From Hyalangium gracile (GTDB taxonomy: Bacteria; Myxococcota; Myxococcia; Myxococcales; Myxococcaceae): a stretch of 64,000 bases of DNA. Position 1 is the stretch's first letter. Each line of letters begins with the position of its first letter. The position numbers and the translations under genes were made by a program. The notes beneath the pieces were generated by a model. It saw only the letters and a list, made by a program, of their open reading frames with translations, was not told the DNA's origin and ran no database searches. The DNA lies in contig NZ_JAHXBG010000031.1 of assembly GCF_020103725.1 (NCBI RefSeq), forward strand, positions 62,001 through 126,000. The letters run 5' to 3'. Positions 38,424-45,739 of the stretch are shown here, piece after piece.

Positions 38424-38706
38424 CGCCGGTCAGGTGGCCCGCCAGCGCCTTCTCCCGGAAGGCGATGCGCGACATCCTGAACTTGCGCAGGTTTCCGCGC
38501 GGGCGGCCGGTGATCGCGCAACGGAGGGTGACCCGGATCGGGTTGGAGTCACGCGGTAGCTTTGCCAGCGCGCTCTGCGCCGCCATGCGTTCCTCGAAGG
38601 TCGTCGCGGTGCGGATGGCCTCCTTCAGCGCCGCTCGCCGCGCCGCATACTTCACCACCATCTTCTTGCGCTGCTCGTTCTTCGCGATCTTGCTCTTCTT
38701 CGCCAC
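38404..38706 (-). CDS. rpsN: 30S ribosomal protein S14, zinc-independent form
   Basis: 100 aa, starting at GTG with aggggaac upstream. It matches the long S14 form: [14 protein letters not shown] at the start, [14 protein letters not shown] near 50, and [21 protein letters not shown] near the end. The paired CxxC zinc motifs of the short form are absent. In the context of the COG0523 GTPase and zinc-free L33 it is probably the alternative copy made under zinc limitation. Its first codon is 12 bases after the L28 remnant. Confidence 0.9.
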   Translation of the reverse strand: MAKKSKIAKNEQRKKMVVKYAARRAALKEAIRTATTFEERMAAQSALAKLPRDSNPIRVTLRCAITGRPRGNLRKFRMSRIAFREKALAGHLTGVTKSSW

Positions 38707-38718
38707 GATGTTCCCCTT

Positions 38719-38841
38719 TCAGAACTGCTCGCCCCGCTCGCGCAGCTCACGCAGCACGCGGTCGATGCCACGCTTGTTGATGATCCGGATCCCGTGCGCA
38801 CTCACCCGAAGGCGCACGAGACGGTTCGCGGCTCGGCTCAG
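38719..38841 (-). pseudogene. rpmB: 5'-truncated ribosomal protein L28 paralogue
   Basis: 40 codons that read [20 protein letters not shown] and then end in [10 protein letters not shown], the C-terminal half of L28. The N-terminal half (MSRxCxxTGK region) is absent: the frame is closed by a stop just upstream and the DUF1826 gene occupies the space. No ATG is available; the only codon at the 5' edge is CTG overlapping the DUF1826 stop. It is most likely a deletion remnant of a zinc-free rpmB copy once linked to rpmG and rpsN. Confidence 0.65.
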
Positions 38842-39485
38842 TCGACGGCGTCAATCGAGAGCATGATGCGACGCTGCCCGTGGGGAACGGCCGGTGAGCG
38901 ATGGACGACACCGTTGCCGGCATTTCCAGGCCACGCCTCTCCCTTGAGCAGGGCCACGTCGAACGGCTCCAGTGCCCGCGGGCGACCTCCCGGGCGCAGC
39001 ACCTCCCCTGTAGGGCCCAGGCCCCCACGCACCACATCGCCGTTCTCCAGCCACTCGGTGGCGGGGCCCGCGTAGGTGCACAGCAGCCGGACGCCGACCC
39101 GATCCACGTGGAAGCGCGGGCACATCTCCCGGTCGAGCGTGGTGAGCCGCACCCCCAGCCACCTGGCTTCGAAGAGATCCGCATAGAGCCGCACCACGCC
39201 GTGCAGCTCGTCGAGCCACTCTTCACGCTCGCGTGTGTCGGGCAGCTCCGCCAGCGCGGGGCGCAGGTCCACACACTGCGCGTCCATCCGCGTGGCCACC
39301 CGTAGCAGGTGCTCGGCACAAATGCCGTTCAGCCACTGGCCCAGGGTGGGCTCCAGGCTGCGACGCCACACGCAGAGATTGATTCCCTCCCGGTAGATCT
39401 CCGTGAGGTCCGCGGGCTCGGAGACGAAGAGATGAGAGCTTCGCCAGGCCCCCACCGCGCGCGCTTCGCGAAGTGCGGTTTGCAT
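38838..39485 (-). CDS. DUF1826 family protein
   Basis: 215 aa. The ATG overlaps the stop of the COG0523 gene (TGATG), so the two are translationally coupled. Recognisable segments are an N-terminal [40 protein letters not shown] and LLKGEAW with a final HRSP...RRIMLSID. The HxD and His pattern with a terminal Arg looks like a cupin or 2-oxoglutarate-oxygenase-type barrel; this is inference. DUF1826 proteins often sit beside COG0523 metallochaperones. The function is not established. Confidence 0.8.
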   Translation of the reverse strand: MQTALREARAVGAWRSSHLFVSEPADLTEIYREGINLCVWRRSLEPTLGQWLNGICAEHLLRVATRMDAQCVDLRPALAELPDTREREEWLDELHGVVRLYADLFEARWLGVRLTTLDREMCPRFHVDRVGVRLLCTYAGPATEWLENGDVVRGGLGPTGEVLRPGGRPRALEPFDVALLKGEAWPGNAGNGVVHRSPAVPHGQRRIMLSIDAVD

Positions 39486-40729
39486 CACGCGCCCCTCGCC
39501 TCGTCCGTGGTGTCGTCCGTGCGCACCACCTCCCAGGCGGGGAAGGGATCCTTCAGCCGTGTCCACCCCTTCGGCCCCCGCTCGAGCTCGCGCGAGGTGA
39601 GCAGGCACTTCTCGAGCTGGCGGCGGATCTCCTCGTGGTCCGCGTCCTGCGTGATGAAGACGAGCTCCTGACGGCGGTCTCCGTAGGGGCCCTGGAGCTC
39701 TCGTTGGATCTCGGCGCGAACCTCGGGATCCTCGGGCCACTCGTCGCGCGGCAGCGCGGCCCACCACAGCCCCGCGGGCTCGAAGCTGCACGCGCCGCCG
39801 GCCTGGGCCCACACGCCGGTGATGTCCATGCGCGTGGCGAGCCAGAAGAAGCCCTTGCTGCGCAGTACTCCCTTCCAGCTCCCATGCAGGAAGTCCCAGA
39901 AGCGCTGGGGATGGAACGGCACCCGGCTGCGGAAGACGAAGCTGCGGATGCCGTATTCCTCCGTCTCCGGCGTGTGCTCGCCGCGCAGCTCCTTGAGCCA
40001 GCCGGGAGCGCGACGTGCGCGCTCGAAGTCGAAGCGTCGCGTGTCGAGCACCTCGGAGAGAGGCACCCGCCCGCGCTCCGCCAGGACCAGGCGCGCCTCC
40101 GGGTTGAGCTTACGCAGGACGCCCTGGAGCCGCGCGAGCTCCTCCGGGGAGACCAGGTCCGTCTTGTTGAGCACCAGGACGTCGGCGAACTCCACCTGCT
40201 CCACCAGCAGGTCCACGACGGTCCGCTCATCCTCCTCGGCGGCGGCCAGCCCGCGCTCCGCGAGCCCGTCTGCGCCCTCCCAGTCCTTCAGGAAGTTGAA
40301 GGCGTCCACCACCGTCACCATCGTGTCCAGGCGCGCCACGTCGGACAGGCTCCTGCCCGCCTCGTCGGCGAAGGTGAAGGTCTCCGCCACGGGCAGGGGC
40401 TCCGAGATGCCGGTGGACTCGATGATCAGGTAGTCGAAGCGCCCCTCTCGAGCGAGCCGACCCACCTCCTGGAGGAGATCCTCCCGGAGCGTGCAGCAGA
40501 TGCAGCCGTTGGACAGCTCCACCAGCTTCTCGTCCACGCGGCTGAGCGAGGCGCCGCCCTGGATGAGCCGGGCATCGATGTTCACCTCGCTCATGTCGTT
40601 GACGATGACGGCGACGCGCCGGCCCTCGCGGTTGTTGAGGAGGTGGTTGAGCAGCGTCGTCTTGCCCGCGCCGAGGAAGCCAGAGAGCACGGTGGTCGGC
40701 AGGCGCTTGTCCGGAAGGGGAGCACTCAC
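39485..40729 (-). CDS. COG0523-family GTPase, zinc metallochaperone type
   Basis: About 414 aa from a GTG start that overlaps the L33 stop (GTGA). P-loop [11 protein letters not shown] (17-27), switch region NDMSEVNID, the metal-binding CICC motif (76-79, family CxCC), ESTGISEP and the base-recognition segment VLNKTDLV are all present, with a C-terminal COG0523 domain. Members shuttle zinc (or cobalt or iron) to client proteins using GTP. The context of zinc-free ribosomal proteins points to the zinc-responsive (ZigA/YeiR-like) group. Confidence 0.92.
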   Translation of the reverse strand: MSAPLPDKRLPTTVLSGFLGAGKTTLLNHLLNNREGRRVAVIVNDMSEVNIDARLIQGGASLSRVDEKLVELSNGCICCTLREDLLQEVGRLAREGRFDYLIIESTGISEPLPVAETFTFADEAGRSLSDVARLDTMVTVVDAFNFLKDWEGADGLAERGLAAAEEDERTVVDLLVEQVEFADVLVLNKTDLVSPEELARLQGVLRKLNPEARLVLAERGRVPLSEVLDTRRFDFERARRAPGWLKELRGEHTPETEEYGIRSFVFRSRVPFHPQRFWDFLHGSWKGVLRSKGFFWLATRMDITGVWAQAGGACSFEPAGLWWAALPRDEWPEDPEVRAEIQRELQGPYGDRRQELVFITQDADHEEIRRQLEKCLLTSRELERGPKGWTRLKDPFPAWEVVRTDDTTDEARGA

Positions 40730-40890
40730 GGCTTGCCCTCCACGAACAGCACGTGCTTGCGCACGCGGGGGTCGTACTTCTTGAGCTGGAGCTTGTCCTG
40801 CGACTTCCGCTTGTTCTTCGTCGTCGTATAGAAGTAGCCGGTGCCGGCGCTGGAGACGAGATGGACGATGGTTCGGTTGCCCTTGGGCAT
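40726..40890 (-). CDS. rpmG: 50S ribosomal protein L33, zinc-independent form
   Basis: 54 aa. Matches L33 ([40 protein letters not shown]) and has none of the four Cys of the zinc-binding form. ggag lies 9 bases upstream. It probably replaces a zinc-containing copy when zinc is scarce. Coupled by overlap to the COG0523 gene. Confidence 0.92.
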   Translation of the reverse strand: MPKGNRTIVHLVSSAGTGYFYTTTKNKRKSQDKLQLKKYDPRVRKHVLFVEGKP

Positions 40891-41091
40891 GAGCTGACTC
40901 CGCGTGCGCGCCACGCCGCACGCTGAAACGGGGAAAGAGGCTCCAAGCCCTCGAACGAGACGACTGCGCGCCAGGCCGCCGCGAAGCGGGCCTCTCCCTC
41001 CTCGAGAGGGGTGGCGCCACCATCGTGTCCACGGGATTGGAGGAGAAGGGCCCGGCGCATGCACCGAAGCCCCGACGATCACAGCCCGGGA

Positions 41092-41511
41092 TCAGCGGAC
41101 TGGAGGCGAGGACTTGGGCGCGAGCGCCAGCAACGGAACGGAGGGCTCGAGGCCGTGCCACTCCCGGAGTCCGAGCGGACCCCGAGGTTCATCCGTCCGC
41201 ACGAGCTCGCGAGCCCCGGGAGCGCCCGCCTGTCGCGGCGCGATCCAGGCCAGCAGACAGCGCTCATGAGGACCCTCGCCCTCCGCTCCACGCGAGAGTG
41301 CTTCGACATCGTCCCGCTCTCCACCCGAGCGTGCGCTCTGGGATGGAGCCGCCGACTCCTCCCGCGAGAGCTCCTCGAGCGCCTGGTGCTCGGGGCAGAA
41401 CCGATGAGCGTGCGTGCTGGAGTGCAGCAACGCCAGCAGCGGGAGCGCCAGCCACAGGGCCGCGAGGATGGCTGCGCAGGCGCGCTGGGGCTGGCGGAGA
41501 CGTCGACTCAT
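41092..41511 (-). CDS. Small exported or membrane protein with His-rich segment
   Basis: 139 aa. One hydrophobic segment (about 11-30) is followed by a His/Cys cluster ([13 protein letters not shown]), then a hydrophilic acidic region with CLLAW. The cluster could bind metal in the periplasm. It is the first gene after the zinc-operon promoter and lies 200 bases before rpmG. Not recognised as a named family; DUF2946-like proteins have a similar layout. The ATG sits only a few bases after the predicted transcription start, so translation may be leaderless. Confidence 0.55.
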   Translation of the reverse strand: MSRRLRQPQRACAAILAALWLALPLLALLHSSTHAHRFCPEHQALEELSREESAAPSQSARSGGERDDVEALSRGAEGEGPHERCLLAWIAPRQAGAPGARELVRTDEPRGPLGLREWHGLEPSVPLLALAPKSSPPVR

Positions 41512-41522
41512 TCGAGAGTGAA

Positions 41523-41551
41523 GATGTAACGTGGTTGCAATATGAGGTCAA
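41523..41551 (-). promoter_or_regulatory. Promoter of the zinc operon with ATGTAAC-N3-GTTGCAA operator
   Basis: On the minus strand, TTGACC (complement of 41546-41551) and TACATC (complement of 41523-41528) are 17 bases apart. Between and over them lies ATGTAAC-GTG-GTTGCAA (41524-41540), which differs in two arm bases from the perfect palindrome at 36999-37015. It is a candidate site for a zinc-responsive repressor of the Zur type; no such regulator gene is in the window. Confidence 0.5.
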
Positions 41552-41611
41552 GGGAGGAAAGACGCATCATCGGGCCGGTGGTGCGCGCCTGGGGACGCCC
41601 AGCAGCCCCAC

Positions 41612-41735
41612 TCAGCCCGGAGTCACGCGCCCGCCAATCTCCGGGAAGCGCTCATACGCGCGCAAGAGCGCCGCGAGGTGCGCGGGGTTGTCGAGATCAA
41701 GCGGCGTATCCGTGAGTCGATCCTGCCGGGCGCGG
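41612..41735 (-). pseudogene. 3' remnant of an unidentified gene
   Basis: About 41 codons reading DRLTDTPLDLDNPAHLAALL and ending in RAYERFPEIGGRVTPG before a stop. The regular, coding-like sequence looks like a genuine protein C-terminus, but no start codon or N-terminal part is visible: the frame runs straight into the palindrome at 41743. The family is not recognised. Confidence 0.35.
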
Positions 41736-41742
41736 CGGGAAT

Positions 41743-41769
41743 GAACCGGTATGCTTGTCATACCAGTCG
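41743..41769. promoter_or_regulatory. Palindromic element, copy C of three (reversed)
   Basis: Read on the minus strand, the half-sites CTGGT, ACAAG and ACCGG are separated by ATG and CAT, matching copies A and B with the same 11-base centre (ATGACAAGCAT). The right arm is imperfect. It lies between the remnant at 41612-41735 and the gene at 41924. Confidence 0.45.
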
Positions 41770-41923
41770 GCCTCGAGCGCGGGCCTCAGCCCCGCGATGG
41801 ACAGCCCCCATGGGGCGCGTGCGAGTCCCAAGGTCTGGGAAGATAGGAACGCTCTTTCCCATACTCCCGAGGAGCCCGGCAGCGGGTTGCCGAACAACGC
41901 GCGCCGTGCAGTATCCTCGTCGC

Positions 41924-42361
41924 GTGACGACCCTGCGCACGCTCACCGACCTGATGGACGAGGTGCACGGCCGCGCCCGCGAGTGGGCATCGCCGCAGGA
42001 ACTCGGCGTCGATCGCGACACGGTCAGGGCCGCCTGGCTCGCGAGCGACGATCCGCTAGCGATGCTGCTCCTGCTGGCCGCGCTGCATCCCCGCCGCCAC
42101 GAGGAGAAGTGCATCGAACTGGCGACCGGGATGTCGTTCTTCCGTCCCATGCTGCTCGAAGCAGACTCGATGAGTCGCCGCCGCAGCGGCATGAATTTCA
42201 ATGGGGCGAGTCCGTTCCGCTTCATCAAGCTCTGGCAGCTGCTGCGCGCCGCCTGGCGGGTGATCGATGACACCGAGCGGTCGCGGCTCGAGCCCCAGCT
42301 CGCCGCGGCGATCCGTGTCGTCGTCCCCGATCCGTTCACGCTCGTCGGGCCCGCCACATAG
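41924..42361 (+). CDS. Hypothetical protein
   Basis: 145 aa from a GTG start; upstream codons in the frame do not look coding. It is mostly helical and soluble, with a central AMLLLLAALHPRRHEEKC segment and a conserved-looking FFRPMLLEADSM. No signal peptide or catalytic motif was recognised. Spaced 200 bases from the sensor kinase pair. Confidence 0.5.
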   Translation: MTTLRTLTDLMDEVHGRAREWASPQELGVDRDTVRAAWLASDDPLAMLLLLAALHPRRHEEKCIELATGMSFFRPMLLEADSMSRRRSGMNFNGASPFRFIKLWQLLRAAWRVIDDTERSRLEPQLAAAIRVVVPDPFTLVGPAT

Positions 42362-42562
42362 GTCCCGGGGTGGGCGGCCTCTTCAAAAGCAACCCTTGTT
42401 CAGGTCTGGATAGAGCTGGCCTGCGCAGGGACTGGACAGACCTTGCACAAAGCCTGACCCGCATACATCGTGAGCAAGCTTTGGCAGCGCCCCCTCTGGA
42501 ATGGCCTCTTCGCTCGCAGGGTACCAAGGCACAGGAAACGCCAGTGACGCGGGAGCTGCCCT

Positions 42563-43618
42563 ATGCCTTCGCCAACTTCAGACACAGCGCGGACGAATCA
42601 CATCCCTCCGATCCAGGACTCTGGCAGCCTGCGCGACTTCCTGGAGGCGGCGCCGGATGCCATCGTCATGGTGGACGACACAGGCCACATCGTGGCCGTC
42701 AATGTCCTGGCCGAGCAGATGTTCGGCTATTCCCACGACGAGCTGGCGGCTCAGCCACTGGAGCTGCTCGTGCCCGAGCGGTACCGGCAAGCCCATGAGC
42801 TCCATCGCCAGTCCTACATCAACGCGCCCAGGACGCGCCCCATGGGCGCGGGCCGCTCGCTCACCGGCCTCAAGAAGGACGGGAGCGAGTTCTCCATCGA
42901 GATCAGCCTGAGCCCGCTCCGGACGGAGAAGGCGCTCTACGTCATCAGCATCATCCGGGACATCACGGAGCGCCGTCGCGCCGAGGAGCAGATCAAGGCC
43001 TCTCTGCGCGAGAAGGAGGTGCTGCTCCGGGAGATCCACCACCGGGTCAAGAACAACCTCCAGGTCACCTCGAGCCTGCTCAAGCTCCAGTCCGCCTATA
43101 TCCGGGACCCTGTCGCCAAGGAGATGTTCGCGGAGAGCCAGAGCCGGATCCGCTCGATGGCGCTCGTCCACGAGAAGCTCTACCGGTCGAGCGATCTCTC
43201 CCGCGTCGACTTCGCCGACTACGTCCAGAGCCTCGCCTCGCTGTTGTTCCGCTCGTATGGGACCGACCCCCAGCGCATCTCCCTCAGGGTGGAGGGCGGC
43301 CCGCTCCTGCTCAGCATCGAGACGGCCGTGCCGTGCGGACTCATCGTCAATGAGCTGCTCTCCAACAGCATCAAGCATGCCTTCCCCAATGGCAGGCAGG
43401 GGAACATCGTCGTCGGTGTCGGGACGGACGAGCGGGGGTGTGTCATCCGGGTGGCGGATGATGGAATCGGGCTCCCGGAGAGCCTCCGGCTCGAGCAGAC
43501 GGAGACCCTGGGGCTGCAGCTCGTCCGGACCCTGGCAGGCCAGCTTCGCTCCAGCATCGAACTGAACCGGGCCGGGGGGACCTCATTCAAGCTCCACTTC
43601 ACGGAGGTGAGGGCTTGA
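42563..43618 (+). CDS. PAS-domain histidine kinase, HisKA_2 type
   Basis: 351 aa, cytosolic. PAS domain at about 22-135 (FLEAAPDAIVMVDDTGHIVAVN ending in IIRDITERRRAEE). Then the HisKA_2 phospho-acceptor region EIHHRVKNNLQV (His159/His160) and an ATPase domain with NELLSNSIKHAFP and DDGIGLPE. This class often works with receivers in the LOV/HWE-like phosphorelay style. Ribosome site gggag. Its stop overlaps the TTG start of the next gene, which begins with a receiver domain, so that receiver is its likely partner. Confidence 0.92.
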   Translation: MPSPTSDTARTNHIPPIQDSGSLRDFLEAAPDAIVMVDDTGHIVAVNVLAEQMFGYSHDELAAQPLELLVPERYRQAHELHRQSYINAPRTRPMGAGRSLTGLKKDGSEFSIEISLSPLRTEKALYVISIIRDITERRRAEEQIKASLREKEVLLREIHHRVKNNLQVTSSLLKLQSAYIRDPVAKEMFAESQSRIRSMALVHEKLYRSSDLSRVDFADYVQSLASLLFRSYGTDPQRISLRVEGGPLLLSIETAVPCGLIVNELLSNSIKHAFPNGRQGNIVVGVGTDERGCVIRVADDGIGLPESLRLEQTETLGLQLVRTLAGQLRSSIELNRAGGTSFKLHFTEVRA

Positions 43619-45663
43619 ATCCCCTGCAGCCGGACCTGCCCAACGTCACCGGAGCGAGGGTCCTCATCGTCGAGGACGAGAGCATCATCGCCAAGGACAT
43701 CGAGCTGAGCCTCAAGAGCCTGGGGTACCAGGTCTGCGGCATTGCCGACACGGGGTTGGGAGCCATCGAGAAAGCCGAAGAGACCCGGCCCGACGTGGCG
43801 TTGATGGACATCCGCCTGCGGGGAGACATGGACGGCATCGACGCGGCGAGGCGGATCCACCAGCGGCTCTCCATCCCCATCGTGTTCCTCACTGCCTACG
43901 CCGACGAGGCGACGCTCGCGCGGGCCCAGCTCGCCACCCCCTTCGGCTACATCCTGAAGCCCTTTGACGAGCGGGATCTGCACGTCTCCCTGGTCATGGC
44001 GATGTGCAGACACAAGGCCTATGCCGAGGTCGAGGAGCGCGTCCGGGAGCGCACCCAGGAGCTGGCGCGCAGTGAGGAGCGCTTCCGGCTCCTGGTGAAC
44101 TCCGTGAAGGATTACGCCATCGTCATGCTCGATCCCGAGGGCCACATCACCAGCTGGAACGCGGGTGCCGCGAGCATGACAGGCCATGCCTCCGAGGAGA
44201 TCCTCGGGCAGCCCCTGTCCAGCTTCTATCCCAAGGAGGAGCGCCAGCGGGGCCAGCCGGCGAAGGGGCTGGAGGAGGCGGCCCGAGAGGGGCGCTTCGA
44301 GCAGCAGGGGTGGCGTCAGCGCAAGGATGGCTCCACCTTCTGGGCGCATCTCATCCTCACCGCCGTTCGGGATGAGCAGGGCCAGCTGCGCGGCTTCGCC
44401 GCGGTGACACGGGACCTCACGGAGCAGAAGAGAGCCGAGGAGGAGCGCGCCGACCTGCGCGCGCGCGAGCAGGAGGCCCGCCTCCGGGCCGACCTGGAGC
44501 GTGCGCGCCTCTACTCCGTGGTGATGAACATCCCCGCGAGCATCTCCATCGTCCGCGGCCCCCACCACGTCTATGAGCTGTCCAATCCCACCAACAAGCA
44601 CCTGCTGGGCAGAGACCCGGTAGGGCAACGGCTGGTGGACCTGCTCCCCACCTCGCGCGAGCGCGGCCTGGTTCAACTGATGGACCGGGCGTACGAGCAG
44701 GGAGAGACCATCGCCAAGACCGAGTTCGCGATTCAAGTCCCCCTGCCGGAAGGAGGCCAGGAGGAGCGCTTCGTGAACTTCGTCTGCCAGCCGCTGCGAG
44801 GCCCTGATGGCCAGCCCGAGGCCGTCTTCACATTCACGGTCGATGTGACGGACGAGGTGAGGACACGGCGCAAGCTGGAGGACCTCGCCCGGGAGCGCGA
44901 GCGGCTGGTCGCCGAACTCCGGGAGGCGATCCGGGTCCGCGACGAGTTCCTCTCCATCGCCGCGCATGAGCTGAAGACGCCGCTGACCGCGATGGAGCTG
45001 CAGCTCTCCCTGCTGGATCGGACCGCCACCGGTGTGTTGCAGGGGACGGCCTCCGCCGCGGAGAAGCTCGTGACGAAGATCCAGCAGATCGCGCGGCAGG
45101 TGGAGCGCCTCACCGGGCTGACCGCCAACCTGCTGGATGTCTCACGGGCGGTCGCCGGCCGCCTGATGATCGCTCCCGAGGACACCGACTTCGGCTCCGT
45201 GATCGAGGATGTGTTGGACAAGTTCCTGGAGCAGGCGGAGCGCGCGGACTGCGAGCTCCGGGTGGACCTCGAGCCGGGCTGCGTGGGGCACTGGGATCGC
45301 CTCCGCCTGGACCAGATCGTGACGAACCTGCTCTCCAACGCCATCAAATACGGCGCGGGAACGCCCGTGGAGCTCCGCCTCCGCTCCCAGGGCGACAGCG
45401 CCATGCTGACCGTCAAGGACTTCGGCATTGGAATCGCCATCGAGGACCAGACCCGCGTCTTCGAGCGCTTCGAGCGCGCAGTGTCCTCGCGCCACTTCGG
45501 CGGGCTCGGGCTCGGGCTCTGGATCGTCAGGCAGGTCGTCACGGCCATGGGAGGAGCCATCACCGTGAAGAGCGAGCCTGGGAGCGGCTCGGAGTTCACC
45601 GTGGTGCTGCCCAAGATGCCCCCCGTCCAGCCCCAGGCAGCGGCCGGTGGCCAGGCAAGTTAG
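43615..45663 (+). CDS. Hybrid sensor kinase: receiver-PAS-PAS-HisKA-HATPase
   Basis: 682 aa. It begins at TTG within a TTGA overlap, with ggaggtgag upstream. Receiver domain 13-130 with phospho-Asp65 (LMDIRL) and Lys115 (ILKPFDE). PAS domains at about 155-275 and 298-415. HisKA with AHELKTPLT (His451). The ATPase domain has NLLSNAIKYG, DFGIGI and GGLGLGLW. The receiver at the N-terminus suggests input by phosphotransfer from the upstream kinase. The kinase half is very like that at 15250-17421 (same second-PAS wording IVRGPHHVYELSNP versus ILRGPEHVIELANP). Confidence 0.92.
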   Translation: MNPLQPDLPNVTGARVLIVEDESIIAKDIELSLKSLGYQVCGIADTGLGAIEKAEETRPDVALMDIRLRGDMDGIDAARRIHQRLSIPIVFLTAYADEATLARAQLATPFGYILKPFDERDLHVSLVMAMCRHKAYAEVEERVRERTQELARSEERFRLLVNSVKDYAIVMLDPEGHITSWNAGAASMTGHASEEILGQPLSSFYPKEERQRGQPAKGLEEAAREGRFEQQGWRQRKDGSTFWAHLILTAVRDEQGQLRGFAAVTRDLTEQKRAEEERADLRAREQEARLRADLERARLYSVVMNIPASISIVRGPHHVYELSNPTNKHLLGRDPVGQRLVDLLPTSRERGLVQLMDRAYEQGETIAKTEFAIQVPLPEGGQEERFVNFVCQPLRGPDGQPEAVFTFTVDVTDEVRTRRKLEDLARERERLVAELREAIRVRDEFLSIAAHELKTPLTAMELQLSLLDRTATGVLQGTASAAEKLVTKIQQIARQVERLTGLTANLLDVSRAVAGRLMIAPEDTDFGSVIEDVLDKFLEQAERADCELRVDLEPGCVGHWDRLRLDQIVTNLLSNAIKYGAGTPVELRLRSQGDSAMLTVKDFGIGIAIEDQTRVFERFERAVSSRHFGGLGLGLWIVRQVVTAMGGAITVKSEPGSGSEFTVVLPKMPPVQPQAAAGGQAS

Positions 45664-45739
45664 CGCCTGGCCTCGAGTTCAGAGCGGGTTCGCGACCGCG
45701 ACGCTCGGGCAGCCCCACGGCGCAGGTGGCGCCTGGAGG

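Noticed and set aside
40891..41091. Possible extra gene between rpmG and the His-rich protein gene
   Set aside because: The open minus-strand frames are Arg/Pro/Gly-rich with no motif and no ribosome site. Treated as leader sequence.
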